Source: DSNY01 sp964539745 (lineage in GTDB: Bacteria > Pseudomonadota > Gammaproteobacteria > Burkholderiales > Burkholderiaceae_F). Taken from it: a stretch of DNA of 55,415 bases. The stretch covers positions 1 to 55,415 of the forward strand of contig CAZIJU010000013.1 in assembly GCA_964539745.1 (NCBI GenBank), read 5' to 3'. Under the pieces are notes generated by a model. That model searched no databases, was not told the origin of the DNA, and was given only the letters and a program-made list of their open reading frames with translations. Positions 23,435-31,579 of this stretch are shown here, one piece after another (within the stretch, counting starts at the first letter, position 1; every line of letters begins with the position of its first letter). A program made the translations under genes and the position numbers.

Positions 23435-24310
23435 ATGTCGAAAGCCACGAATTATGCGCCGCGTCACGTGGGAGACCAGCGCTGTGCTTGGCTTGACGCC
23501 GCACGCGACGTCGCCTTCGGGGCGATGGCCACGGCGCGGTTTTTCGTCACGCTGGCCGGCTGTGTCACGCTGATCGCGGCGGCCGTGATCGTTGGCGACG
23601 CCTCGGTGCGCGACCGGCTGATGCAGCAGGTGCAGCTCGCCGCCTGGATCAATCCGGTCACCGAGGCCGTGGCAGCGGTCGAGGCCGACGCCGGAGCGAC
23701 GGCCGAGCCGCGCAACTTTGCCGCCGACGAACGGACGGAGGCGCAGCAGCGCAACGTCACCCAGTACTTGGCGCGCCGCTATCGAGTTGCCGACCAGGCG
23801 GTTCGCATGCTGGTGGGCGCGGCGTTCGCGACCGGACAGGAGATCGGGCTCGACCCGCTGCTCATTCTCGCCGTCATGGCCGTCGAATCGAGCATCAATC
23901 CCTTCGCGCAGAGCCCGGTCGGTGCGCAGGGGCTGATGCAGGTCATGACGCGCGTGCACACCGAAAAGTTCGAGCCGCACGGTGGTGAGCACGCAGCCTT
24001 GGATCCGATCGCAAACATCAAGGTCGGCTCCGCCATCCTGCGCGACCTGATCCGCCGCGGCGGTTCGGTCGAACGCGGACTGCAACTGTATGTCGGCGCA
24101 GGCAATTCTCCGGACGATGGGGGCTACGCGACGCGCGTCCTCGGCGAACGCGCCCGAATTTCAATGGCCGCCGCCGGTCGGATCGACGCAGCGATCGCGG
24201 CAGGTTACCGCGCGGCTCAGCCGGCCGATGCCAAGCCCGCCGTCGCGCAACAGGAAGCGGCCGCGCCGAAGCCCGCTGAGCCAGCGGGCCGAGGCGACAA
24301 AGCCGTTTGA
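23435..24310 (+). CDS. Membrane-anchored lytic transglycosylase (SLT domain)
   Basis: A 291-residue protein with one N-terminal transmembrane segment (FFVTLAGCVTLIAAAVIVGD, about residues 36-55), a helical stretch, and a C-terminal lysozyme-like SLT domain (about 135-260). AVMAVESSINPFAQSPVGAQ has the catalytic Glu, and GLMQVM and the late LQLYVGAGN complete the fold. It should cleave peptidoglycan glycan strands in the periplasm, giving 1,6-anhydro ends. The tail is Ala/Pro/Lys-rich. AAGGAGG lies 7 bases before the ATG. It sits alone behind a long structured leader, convergent with the aminotransferase. Confidence 0.88.
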   Translation: MSKATNYAPRHVGDQRCAWLDAARDVAFGAMATARFFVTLAGCVTLIAAAVIVGDASVRDRLMQQVQLAAWINPVTEAVAAVEADAGATAEPRNFAADERTEAQQRNVTQYLARRYRVADQAVRMLVGAAFATGQEIGLDPLLILAVMAVESSINPFAQSPVGAQGLMQVMTRVHTEKFEPHGGEHAALDPIANIKVGSAILRDLIRRGGSVERGLQLYVGAGNSPDDGGYATRVLGERARISMAAAGRIDAAIAAGYRAAQPADAKPAVAQQEAAAPKPAEPAGRGDKAV

Positions 24311-24332
24311 GGCGCTCGCCGCACAAGCGAAT

Positions 24333-25508
24333 TCAGCGTCGGACGGATCGGCCCGCAAGAAACGCCTCGATCCGCCCGATCGCTTCTTCGAGCCGATCGT
24401 AGGCGTTTGCGTAAGAGATCCGGACATAGCGGCCAGGGTCGGCGTTACCGAAGTCCCGGCCCGGGACGACGCACACGCCCGTTGCGTGCAGCAACTCGAA
24501 CGCAAAGTCCCAACTGTCCGCCGTGAACCTGCTGACGTCCGCGTAGATGTAGAAGGCGCCGTCCGGAACCACGGGGACGCCGAATCCGATCCGCTTCAGC
24601 GCCGGCACGAGAAAGTCGCGGCGTCGCCGGAATTCGGCGCGACGTTGCTCGTAGATCGCGATGCTCTCCGGGTCGAAGCACGCTACTGCGGCATGCTGCG
24701 CCACGGCCGACGGGCAGATGAACAGGTTTTGCGCCAGCCGTTCGATCACCGGCAGCAACGCGGGCGGAACGACCAGCCATCCCAGTCGCCATCCCGTCAT
24801 GTTGAAGTACTTCGAAAAGCTGCTGAGCACGATCGCGTCGCCGTCGAGCGCGAGCGCGGTCGTCGGCGGATCGTCGTAGCTCAACCCCTGATAGATCTCG
24901 TCGACGACGACGAAACCCCCGAGCGATCGCACGCATCCGATCAGGGAGCGAAGCGCATCCGGGCGAATCGAGGTGCCGGTCGGATTCGAAGGCGATGCCA
25001 GCAGAACGCCGCGCGATGCCGCAGACCAGTTCGATTCCACGTCCGCGGCCGTCAGTTGGAACCGCGTCTGCGGCCCGCATGGAAGCAGGCGTGCACGGCC
25101 TTCGAATGCGGCGACGAAGTGACGGTTGCACGGATAGGTGGGATCGGGCATCAGCACTTCTGCGTCGCGCTCCAGCAGCGCCGCGAATGCGAGCAGCAGC
25201 GCCGCCGAGGCGCCCGCGGTCACGACAACCCGCTCGGGGTCCAGCGTCAGACCGTAGCGCCTCGCATACCAGTCGGCGATCGCCCGTCGCAGCGGCTGGA
25301 TGCCGAGTGCAGGCGTGTACCGGGTCACGCCGCGGTTGATGGCCTCGATCGCCGCTCTTTGCACCGGGGCGGGCGCGGTGAAGTCCGGCTCCCCGATGCT
25401 CATGTGAATCACGGAAGTACCGCTCGCCTGCAGGCGTGCCGCTTCCTTCACGACCTCCATCACGTAGAAGGGCTCGATCGATCGCGTACGCGAGGCGGGC
25501 TCGACCAT
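24333..25508 (-). CDS. PLP-dependent class I/II aminotransferase
   Basis: A 391-residue fold-type I aminotransferase. Near the N-terminus are VIHMSIGEPDFTAPAPVQRA and GVTRYTPALGIQPLRRAIAD, both typical of the aspartate/alanine aminotransferase superfamily. The cofactor-binding set includes SPSNPTGTSI (Asn binding the PLP ring), VVDEIYQGLSY (Asp) and LSSFSKYFNMTGWRLGW, in which the Lys after SFS forms the internal aldimine. RYVRISYAN supplies the substrate carboxylate Arg. The amino donor cannot be read; relatives are annotated as alanine/aspartate or LL-DAP-type aminotransferases. It is monocistronic, with its promoter facing maeB. Confidence 0.9.
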   Translation of the reverse strand: MVEPASRTRSIEPFYVMEVVKEAARLQASGTSVIHMSIGEPDFTAPAPVQRAAIEAINRGVTRYTPALGIQPLRRAIADWYARRYGLTLDPERVVVTAGASAALLLAFAALLERDAEVLMPDPTYPCNRHFVAAFEGRARLLPCGPQTRFQLTAADVESNWSAASRGVLLASPSNPTGTSIRPDALRSLIGCVRSLGGFVVVDEIYQGLSYDDPPTTALALDGDAIVLSSFSKYFNMTGWRLGWLVVPPALLPVIERLAQNLFICPSAVAQHAAVACFDPESIAIYEQRRAEFRRRRDFLVPALKRIGFGVPVVPDGAFYIYADVSRFTADSWDFAFELLHATGVCVVPGRDFGNADPGRYVRISYANAYDRLEEAIGRIEAFLAGRSVRR

Positions 25509-25903
25509 TGGCTGGGGGATCCTGCGAAAGGCGCGAATGATAGCCGCGGTCGGACGGAAGTCAGTAAGCGCTTATGTCCGAAAAGGAAGAAGACCTGCTG
25601 GCTGCGTGCATTCCAGTTCGGTTAAGAGGAGATGGAGTGCAGCGGCCGGGTTCGGGGATTTCAGCGCACCGCACTTGGGGACGTCTGCGGAAGAAGGGCG
25701 GCCGGATCTGACGGCCGGCAGATCGACGTCAACAATTGCCCACGTCAAACCACGGCTCGTGGCACCGCAACTCGCGTCGGCTCCGAGGTCGCTTGGCGAG
25801 GGGCCATCGTGGCAGCAGTGCGGCAACGGACTCGGCTGCCGTTCGTTGGTTCGCGGGGCCGGTCGCGCGGATAATCCCCGGCTTCGACTTAGCGGTCTTT
25901 CCG
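25509..25903. other. Divergent intergenic region between the aminotransferase and maeB
   Basis: About 395 bases with no supported gene. An open frame continues upstream from maeB through this region, but lacks homology and a ribosome binding site. TAATCC at 25872-25877, 26 bases before the maeB ATG, is a possible -10. No terminator or named regulatory motif was recognised. Confidence 0.4.
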
Positions 25904-28225
25904 ATGCCCACCACCGATCACACCGACCTCCGCCGTGCAGCGCTCGAGTATCACGAACTGCCGCAGCCGGGGAAAATCGCCGTCACGCCGACCAAGCAAC
26001 TGGTCAACCAGCGCGATCTCGCGCTGGCCTATTCACCGGGAGTCGCTGCCGCCAGCGAGGCGATTGCCGCCGATCCAGCGGCCGTCTTCCGCTACACCAG
26101 TCGCGGCAATCTCGTCGGCGTGATCACCAACGGCACTGCGGTCCTCGGGCTTGGGCCGATCGGCCCGCTTGCGGCCAAGCCGGTGATGGAAGGCAAGGGC
26201 GTTCTGTTCAAGAAATTCGCTGGCATCGACGTCTTCGACATCGAGATCAACGAGCGCGATCCGGACCGGCTCGTCGAGATCATCGCTGCGCTCGAGCCAA
26301 CGTTCGGCGGCATCAACCTCGAGGACATCAAGGCCCCCGAGTGCTTCTACGTCGAGCGCAAGCTGCGCGAGCGGATGAAGATCCCGGTCTTCCACGACGA
26401 CCAGCACGGCACGGCGATCATCGTCGGCGCCGCCGTGCTCAACGGGCTGAAGGTCGTCGGGAAAAACATCGGCGAGGTGAAGCTCGTCTGCAGCGGGGCG
26501 GGCGCGGCCGCGCTCGCCTGCCTGGACCTGCTGGTCGAACTGGGCATCAAGCGCAGCAACGTCTGGGTCGCCGACATCGAAGGCGTCGTCTACGAAGGCC
26601 GCAGCGTGCTGATGGACCCCGAGAAGGCGCGCTACGCGCAGAAGACCGACGCGCGCAAACTCACCGACATCATCGGCGGCGCCGACATCTTCCTCGGACT
26701 GTCGGCGGGCGGCGTGCTGAAGAAGGACATGGTCGCGCAAATGGCACCGCGGCCGCTGATCCTCGCGCTGGCCAATCCGACGCCGGAGATCATGCCGGAA
26801 GAGGTCAGGGCCGTGCGCGACGACGCGGTGATCGCCACTGGCCGATCGGACTATCCGAACCAGGTCAACAACGTGCTGTGCTTCCCGTTCATCTTCCGCG
26901 GTGCGTTGGACGTCGGCGCGACGACGATCACCAAAGCGATGGAGATCGCCGCGGTGCATGCGCTCGCGCAGCTCGCGCAGGAAGAGCAGAGCGACGTCGT
27001 CGCGACCGCCTACGGGAGCACCGCAACCGGCTTCGGCCGCGACTACATCATCCCGCGCCCGTTCGATCCGCGGCTGATGATGCGAATCGCTCCGGCGGTG
27101 GCACAGGCGGCGATGGCGAGCGGGGTGGCCACGCGGCCGATCGCCGATCTGGCGGCGTATCGCGAGCAACTGCAGCAGTTCGTCTATCACTCGGGCACGT
27201 TCATGAAGCCGATCTTCGCGGCCGCGAAGAAGGCGGCCGCCGGGGGCGGACGAGCGCGCATCGTGTTCGCCGAAGGAGAAGAGGAGCGCGTGCTGCGCGC
27301 GGTGCAGGTCGTCGTCGACGAGGGTGTGGCCAAACCGATCGTCATCGGCCGCCCCGCCGTGATCGAGAAGCGGCTCGAACGATTCGGGCTGCGCATGCGG
27401 CCCGGTCAGGACTTCGAATTGGTCAACCCCGAGTTCGACGAGCGTTACCGCGACTACTGGCAGACGTATCACCGGCTCGCGGCGCGCCGTGGCGTGACCG
27501 AGCAGTACGCGAAGATCGAGATGCGGCGCCGGTTGACGCTGATCGGCGCGATGATGATCCACAAGGGTCACGCCGACGGAATGATCTGCGGGACCTTCGG
27601 CGCGCACGGGCTGCATCTGAACTACATCGACCAGGTGATCGGCAAACGCGCTGGCGCGACGGTGTACGCCGCAATGAACATCCTGATCGTTCCGGGACGG
27701 CAGATCGCGATGGTCGACACGCACGTCAACGTCGATCCGACCGCCGAGCAGATCGCCGAGATCACTGTGATGGCCGCCGAAGAGCTGAAGCGGCTTGGCA
27801 TCGCGCCAAGAGCCGCGCTGCTGTCGCACTCGAACTTCGGCACCAGCGACGCCGAATCCGCCGTCAAGATGCGGCGCGCGGTCGAGCTGCTGCGCGCGCA
27901 GCATCCGGACCTCGAAGTCGACGGCGAGATGCACGCCGACTGCGCGGTAGACGCGTCGATCCGCAAGGCGATCATGCCGTTCTCGACGCTCGCCGGCGAC
28001 GCCAATCTGCTGGTCTGCCCCGACATCGATTCGGCCAACATCGGCTACAACCTCCTGAAGACGATCGCCGGCAACAACATCGCGATCGGCCCGATCCTGC
28101 TCGGCGCAGCCAAACCGGCGCACATCCTGACGCCGTCGTCGAGCGTGCGGCGCATCGTCAACATGACTGCGCTCGCGGTACTCGACGCGAACTCGCAGCG
28201 GCAGTCGGTGCTGCCGCTTGCCTAG
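25904..28225 (+). CDS. maeB: NADP-dependent malic enzyme with C-terminal phosphotransacetylase domain
   Basis: A 773-residue MaeB. The N-terminal malic enzyme domain (about 1-430) shows YSPGVAAASEAIAADP, AKPVMEGKGVLFKKFAGID, the metal-binding DDQHGTAIIVGAAVLNGLK and the dinucleotide motif VCSGAGAAALACLDLL, then LSAGGVLKKDMV. The C-terminal half (about 445-773) is a phosphate acetyltransferase-like domain (IVFAEGEEERVLRAVQ, VDGEMHADCAVD, NIGYNLLKTIAGNNIAIGPI). MaeB converts malate to pyruvate and CO2 with NADPH; the PTA-like part is usually regulatory (acetyl-CoA inhibition). The start at 25904 begins the conserved region. The TAG stop codon is inside the CTAG at the left end of an inserted MITE-like element. 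Confidence 0.94.
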   Translation: MPTTDHTDLRRAALEYHELPQPGKIAVTPTKQLVNQRDLALAYSPGVAAASEAIAADPAAVFRYTSRGNLVGVITNGTAVLGLGPIGPLAAKPVMEGKGVLFKKFAGIDVFDIEINERDPDRLVEIIAALEPTFGGINLEDIKAPECFYVERKLRERMKIPVFHDDQHGTAIIVGAAVLNGLKVVGKNIGEVKLVCSGAGAAALACLDLLVELGIKRSNVWVADIEGVVYEGRSVLMDPEKARYAQKTDARKLTDIIGGADIFLGLSAGGVLKKDMVAQMAPRPLILALANPTPEIMPEEVRAVRDDAVIATGRSDYPNQVNNVLCFPFIFRGALDVGATTITKAMEIAAVHALAQLAQEEQSDVVATAYGSTATGFGRDYIIPRPFDPRLMMRIAPAVAQAAMASGVATRPIADLAAYREQLQQFVYHSGTFMKPIFAAAKKAAAGGGRARIVFAEGEEERVLRAVQVVVDEGVAKPIVIGRPAVIEKRLERFGLRMRPGQDFELVNPEFDERYRDYWQTYHRLAARRGVTEQYAKIEMRRRLTLIGAMMIHKGHADGMICGTFGAHGLHLNYIDQVIGKRAGATVYAAMNILIVPGRQIAMVDTHVNVDPTAEQIAEITVMAAEELKRLGIAPRAALLSHSNFGTSDAESAVKMRRAVELLRAQHPDLEVDGEMHADCAVDASIRKAIMPFSTLAGDANLLVCPDIDSANIGYNLLKTIAGNNIAIGPILLGAAKPAHILTPSSSVRRIVNMTALAVLDANSQRQSVLPLA

Positions 28226-28471
28226 CCCGGATATTTCACGAGGTCGCCCCCTATGCGTGAATTGCTCTGCTTCGACCGGCGCTTGCAGCACGCTGGCCGC
28301 AATCCAGTTTGGATCGCCGGGGCTACGCGGGTTTGCGCGGCGCCTGCGCGGTCATCTTGCGCTCAAGTGCTCGCGAATGCCTACTGGCATTCGACTGCGC
28401 CCCTCTCGCGCAACCTGCCTGGCGCATCCGCTCGCGCAACTCCCGCGTCCCCCGTGAAATATCCGGGCTAG
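28222..28471. mobile_element. MITE-like element with 19-bp perfect terminal inverted repeats
   Basis: CTAGCCCGGATATTTCACG at 28222-28240 and its exact complement at 28453-28471 bound a 250-base noncoding stretch. If CTAG is a target duplication, the repeats proper are CCCGGATATTTCACG. No transposase is encoded; the short open frames inside lack gene features. It is thus a non-autonomous element or the residue of an IS, possibly mobilised in trans. The left CTAG contains the maeB stop codon; the right end lies 21 bases before the patatin ATG. Confidence 0.8.
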
Positions 28472-28492
28472 CACGGCGCCTGCCTGCACGAC

Positions 28493-29779
28493 ATGAGCGT
28501 GCTCCCGACGGAACGCCTGCCCGACCGCGTCACGCTGCGCACCTCGCCCGCCGGGCTGATCCTGATGGGCGGCGGCGCGCGTGCGGCCTACCAGGTCGGC
28601 GTGCTGAAGGGCATCGCGCAGATCCTGCGCGAGGCGCGGCGCGGTCTCGACCCGACGATCGCGCAGGGTCACAACCCGTTCCCGATCGTGGTCGGCACGT
28701 CCGCCGGCGCGATCAACGCGGCCGCGCTGGCCTGCCGCGCCGACAACTTCCAGGAAGCGGTCGCGCAACTCGTGCATGTGTGGGAGAACTTCCATGCCGA
28801 GCAGGTGTACCGCTCGGACCTGCTCGGCGTCGTCCGCACCGGTGCGCGCTGGCTGACGCTGCTGTCGCTCGGCTGGATGGTGCGGCGGTCGCTGCGCATG
28901 CGGCCGAAGTCGCTGCTGGACAACGCGCCGCTACGCGAGCTGCTTGCGTCGATGATCGACTTCGATCGGCTGGCGCGCGCCTTCGAGCACGGTCATCTGC
29001 GCGCGCTCGCGGTCACTGCGTCGAGCTACACGTCGGGGCGGCACGTGACTTTCTACCAGGCCCTCAACAACTACGACCTGCCGGCCAAGCTGCAGCGGGT
29101 GAATCTGCACACGCGGATTACGCCCGACCACCTGCTCGCTTCCAGCGCGATCCCGTTCGTCTTTCCGGCGGTGCAACTGCCGGTCGCGCTTGGCGCGCAG
29201 CCCGCCGCGGAATACTTCGGCGACGGTTCGATGCGGCAGATCTCGCCGATCAGCCCGGCGATCCACCTCGGCGCCGAGCGCGTCTTGGTGATCGGTGCCG
29301 GCCAGCTCGGCAGTCCCGGCATGTTGAGCGGCGTGGACGCCGACCGCTATCCGTCGCTCGCGCAGATCGCCGGCCATGCGCTGGCGTCGATCTTCCTCGA
29401 CGCGCTTGCCACCGACATCGAGCGGCTCGAAAAGATGAATCACATCGCGGCGGCACTGACCGCCGCGCAGACCCGGGCGCTGAACCTGCGCGCGATCGAA
29501 TCGCTCGTCATCGCGCCCAGCGAAAGGCTCGACGGCATTGCGGCGGACTACATCGGCGCACTGCCGCGTCCGGTGCGCGCGTTGCTGGAAGTGCTCGGTG
29601 CCAACCGCGGCAACGGCGCCGCGCTGGCAAGCTACCTGCTGTTCGAGTCCGCCTATACGCGCGTGCTGATCGACCTGGGCTGCAGCGATACGCTGGCGCG
29701 CAGCGAACGGGTTCTGGACTTCCTGACCGACCGGCTCGGGCCGGCGCCATCGAATGCGCCCAAGGTCGTCGTGGTTTGA
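28493..29779 (+). CDS. Patatin-like phospholipase family protein
   Basis: A 428-residue protein with a patatin fold. GLILMGGGARAAYQVGVLKG (about residues 22-41) is the oxyanion hole; VGTSAGAINAAAL holds the nucleophile GTSAG with catalytic Ser; the dyad Asp is in YFGDGSMRQISP (DGS form of DG-A/G). The C-terminal third (about 320-428) is an alpha-helical extension found in related proteins. Patatins hydrolyse acyl chains of membrane or storage lipids; the substrate is unknown. No signal peptide is visible. The MITE lies directly upstream, so its promoter may be in or beyond that element. Confidence 0.88.
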   Translation: MSVLPTERLPDRVTLRTSPAGLILMGGGARAAYQVGVLKGIAQILREARRGLDPTIAQGHNPFPIVVGTSAGAINAAALACRADNFQEAVAQLVHVWENFHAEQVYRSDLLGVVRTGARWLTLLSLGWMVRRSLRMRPKSLLDNAPLRELLASMIDFDRLARAFEHGHLRALAVTASSYTSGRHVTFYQALNNYDLPAKLQRVNLHTRITPDHLLASSAIPFVFPAVQLPVALGAQPAAEYFGDGSMRQISPISPAIHLGAERVLVIGAGQLGSPGMLSGVDADRYPSLAQIAGHALASIFLDALATDIERLEKMNHIAAALTAAQTRALNLRAIESLVIAPSERLDGIAADYIGALPRPVRALLEVLGANRGNGAALASYLLFESAYTRVLIDLGCSDTLARSERVLDFLTDRLGPAPSNAPKVVVV

Positions 29780-30149
29780 GCGCGCGGCGATCGTGCTCGC
29801 CAGCGCGCTGCTGGCGCTTGGCGTCGCTGCGCGCGAGGCGCCCGGCGTGGTCGGCGAGATCGCGGCGGCAGAACTGCCTCGCGAGGCGCGCGAGACGCTG
29901 GCGCTGATCAAGCGGGGCGGACCGTTTCCGTATCGCAAGGACGGTGCCGTGTTTCACAATCGCGAGAAGCGATTGCCGGCGAAGCCGCGCGGCTACTACA
30001 CCGAGTACACCGTGCGCACGCCCGGCAGCCGCGACCGAGGACCGCGCCGCATCATCGCCGGCCGCGGTGCGACCGGCGATTCGACCACGAGCGGCGAGTA
30101 CTGGTACACCGACGATCACTACGAGACTTTTCGCCGCGTCCGGGAGTGA
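29754..30149 (+). CDS. Secreted barnase-like ribonuclease (RNase N1/T1 family)
   Basis: A 131-residue protein with a signal peptide (basic WFER, then AAIVLASALLALGVAA, cleavage near residue 26) and a guanyl-specific ribonuclease domain (about 52-131). GPFPYRKDGAVFHNREKRLP is the conserved start of the domain. E84 in YYTEYTV, R99 in GPRRIIAG and H122 in DDHYETF match the general base, Arg and His acid of barnase (E73, R87, H102). It should cleave RNA outside the cytoplasm. The start overlaps the end of the patatin gene by 26 bases, and the stop overlaps the following barstar gene, so toxin and inhibitor are coupled. Confidence 0.9.
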   Translation: MRPRSSWFERAAIVLASALLALGVAAREAPGVVGEIAAAELPREARETLALIKRGGPFPYRKDGAVFHNREKRLPAKPRGYYTEYTVRTPGSRDRGPRRIIAGRGATGDSTTSGEYWYTDDHYETFRRVRE

Positions 30150-30550
30150 ACTTGAGACCGCACAGTTCGCTGAACGACCTGCCGAGCAACAGCGTGCGCC
30201 CGCTCGGGCGGCTGTCGGCGGCCACACTGCGCGAGTGGGCCGCTGCGGCCGGGCAACGCTTCGTCGAGATCGATCTCGCCGGCTGCCATGACAAGAAGTC
30301 GGTGCTCAGGGCGATCGGCAGGGGATTCGGCTTCCCGGGCTGGTACGGCGCCAATCTCGACGCACTGTACGACTGCCTCACCGATCTTCTCGAAGACGCG
30401 GAAGCGCCTGGCTATGTCGTGGTGCTGGAGCACCTGCCGCGCGAAGGCGATTTCGACGACGAAGCACGTGCGGCGCTGCTCGACGTATTCCGCGACGCGG
30501 CCGACGCGTTCGCCGATCGCGGCGTTGCATTGCGCGTGCTGTACGCGTGA
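30146..30550 (+). CDS. Barstar family ribonuclease inhibitor
   Basis: A 134-residue cytoplasmic protein. FVEIDLAGCHDKKSVLRAIG followed by FPGWYGANLDALYDCLTDLL (about residues 63-82) is the barstar signature; in barstar the Asp residues of this helix enter the active site of barnase. The start codon GTG (30146) overlaps the barnase TGA, so synthesis follows that of the nuclease. The N-terminal 40 residues are longer than in Bacillus barstar (about 90 residues in total). Its presumed job is to protect the cell from nuclease that is not yet exported. Confidence 0.92.
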   Translation: MNLRPHSSLNDLPSNSVRPLGRLSAATLREWAAAAGQRFVEIDLAGCHDKKSVLRAIGRGFGFPGWYGANLDALYDCLTDLLEDAEAPGYVVVLEHLPREGDFDDEARAALLDVFRDAADAFADRGVALRVLYA

Positions 30551-30559
30551 GCGGGCCGC

Positions 30560-31294
30560 TTACGAGCCCGACAGATCCCCGCCCAGCGTCTGCAGTGCGG
30601 CCAGCGCCGCCGGGCCCGCGGTCTCGGTGCGCAGCACGCGCGGACCGAACGCCGCGAGGACGAAGCCGGCCCGTTGCGCAAGCGCGATCTCCTGCTCGGT
30701 GAAACCGCCTTCGGGCCCGATCGCCAAGGCGATCGAGCGGGCCCGTGCGTGGCGCACGAGGGCTTCGCCAGCGCCGGGCGCGAGCAGCAGCCGCGCCTCG
30801 CAGTCGCGCGCCAGTTCGAGCGCCGCAGCGAAAGTCGACGCGTCGCCGATCTCCGGAACACGGTTGCGACCGCATTGGCAGCACGCGGCGATCGCGACCT
30901 CGCGCCAGTGCGTGCGCTTGCGCGTCAGCCGCTCGCCGTCGATTCGCGCCACGCTGCGCGCGGTCGGCGCCGGCACGATGCGGGCGACGCCCAGCTCGGT
31001 GGATTTTTCGACGACCCAGTCGAGCTTCTCGTTGGGCACGAGCGCCTGGATCAACGTGACCGCGAGCGGCGACTCGCGCTCGACCGGATCGAACGCGAGC
31101 ACCTCCGCGGCAGCGCGCCGGCCGGCGACGAGCCGCGCCGCGTATTCGCCGCCGCGTCCGTCGAAAAGCGTGATCGCCGCGCCGTCGCGCAGGCGCAGCG
31201 CATGCTGCGCGTGGTGCGCGACCGCGTCGGGCAGCTCGACCGTGGCGCCGACGCGAAGTCCGATTCCGACGAAGAACCGCGGCGGGCCGCTCAT
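30560..31294 (-). CDS. rsmE: 16S rRNA (uracil1498-N3)-methyltransferase
   Basis: RsmE methylates U1498 of 16S rRNA at N3. The 244 residues match the family (E. coli 243). The N-terminal PUA-like domain begins RFFVGIGLRVGATVELPDAV with AHHAQHALRLRDG. The C-terminal SPOUT/trefoil-knot domain shows KLDWVVEKSTELGVARIVP, AAFEEIA-like HWREVAIAACCQCGRNRVP, and the SAM-binding IALAIGPEGGFTEQEI and RVLRTETAGPAALAALQ. It ends 10 bases from the convergent barstar gene. A MITE-like element lies 15 bases upstream, between it and the pirin gene. Confidence 0.95.
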   Translation of the reverse strand: MSGPPRFFVGIGLRVGATVELPDAVAHHAQHALRLRDGAAITLFDGRGGEYAARLVAGRRAAAEVLAFDPVERESPLAVTLIQALVPNEKLDWVVEKSTELGVARIVPAPTARSVARIDGERLTRKRTHWREVAIAACCQCGRNRVPEIGDASTFAAALELARDCEARLLLAPGAGEALVRHARARSIALAIGPEGGFTEQEIALAQRAGFVLAAFGPRVLRTETAGPAALAALQTLGGDLSGS

Positions 31295-31309
31295 CGACGT
31301 CGCGCCGGG

Positions 31310-31579
31310 CTAGGGTCTGTTGACATATGCCTCAGGTCCGCGTGATCCCTGCCACCGCCGGCGGGTCGCGCGAAGGCGGCTGCGCGAAAGCGCCGCGAAA
31401 GCGCCGCGCCCCCCATGGAGCCGACGGCAAGGATCACCCCGCGCGGCGGGCCGCCTCGGGCCGCATGGCGGCGTTGCGGCTCGGGGCCTTGGCTGCCGCC
31501 AATGGTCCCCTCGCCGCGCCTGGCGCTGCGACCCGATCCGACCCGCCGCAGACCCGATCCACATGCCAACAGACCCTAG
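31310..31579. mobile_element. MITE-like element with 20-bp imperfect terminal inverted repeats and CTAG ends
   Basis: CTAGGGTCTGTTGACATATG (31310-31329) and CACATGCCAACAGACCCTAG (31560-31579) are inverted repeats with two mismatches. CTAG at both ends fits a 4-bp target duplication of the YTAR type known for the IS5 group. The 230 bases inside encode no transposase; they contain a tandem AAAGCGCCGCG-type repeat. The right-end CTAG supplies the TAG stop of the pirin gene. The left end lies 15 bases upstream of the rsmE start codon, so rsmE transcription may depend on it. Confidence 0.78.

Noticed and set aside
25736..25903. Upstream extension of the maeB frame
   Set aside because: No homology to malic enzymes, no ribosome binding site; the conserved start is at 25904.
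31301..31313. CCGGGCTAG next to the second MITE, identical to the outer 9 bases of the first MITE
   Set aside because: Too short to be a footprint; the adjoining sequence shows no further similarity.
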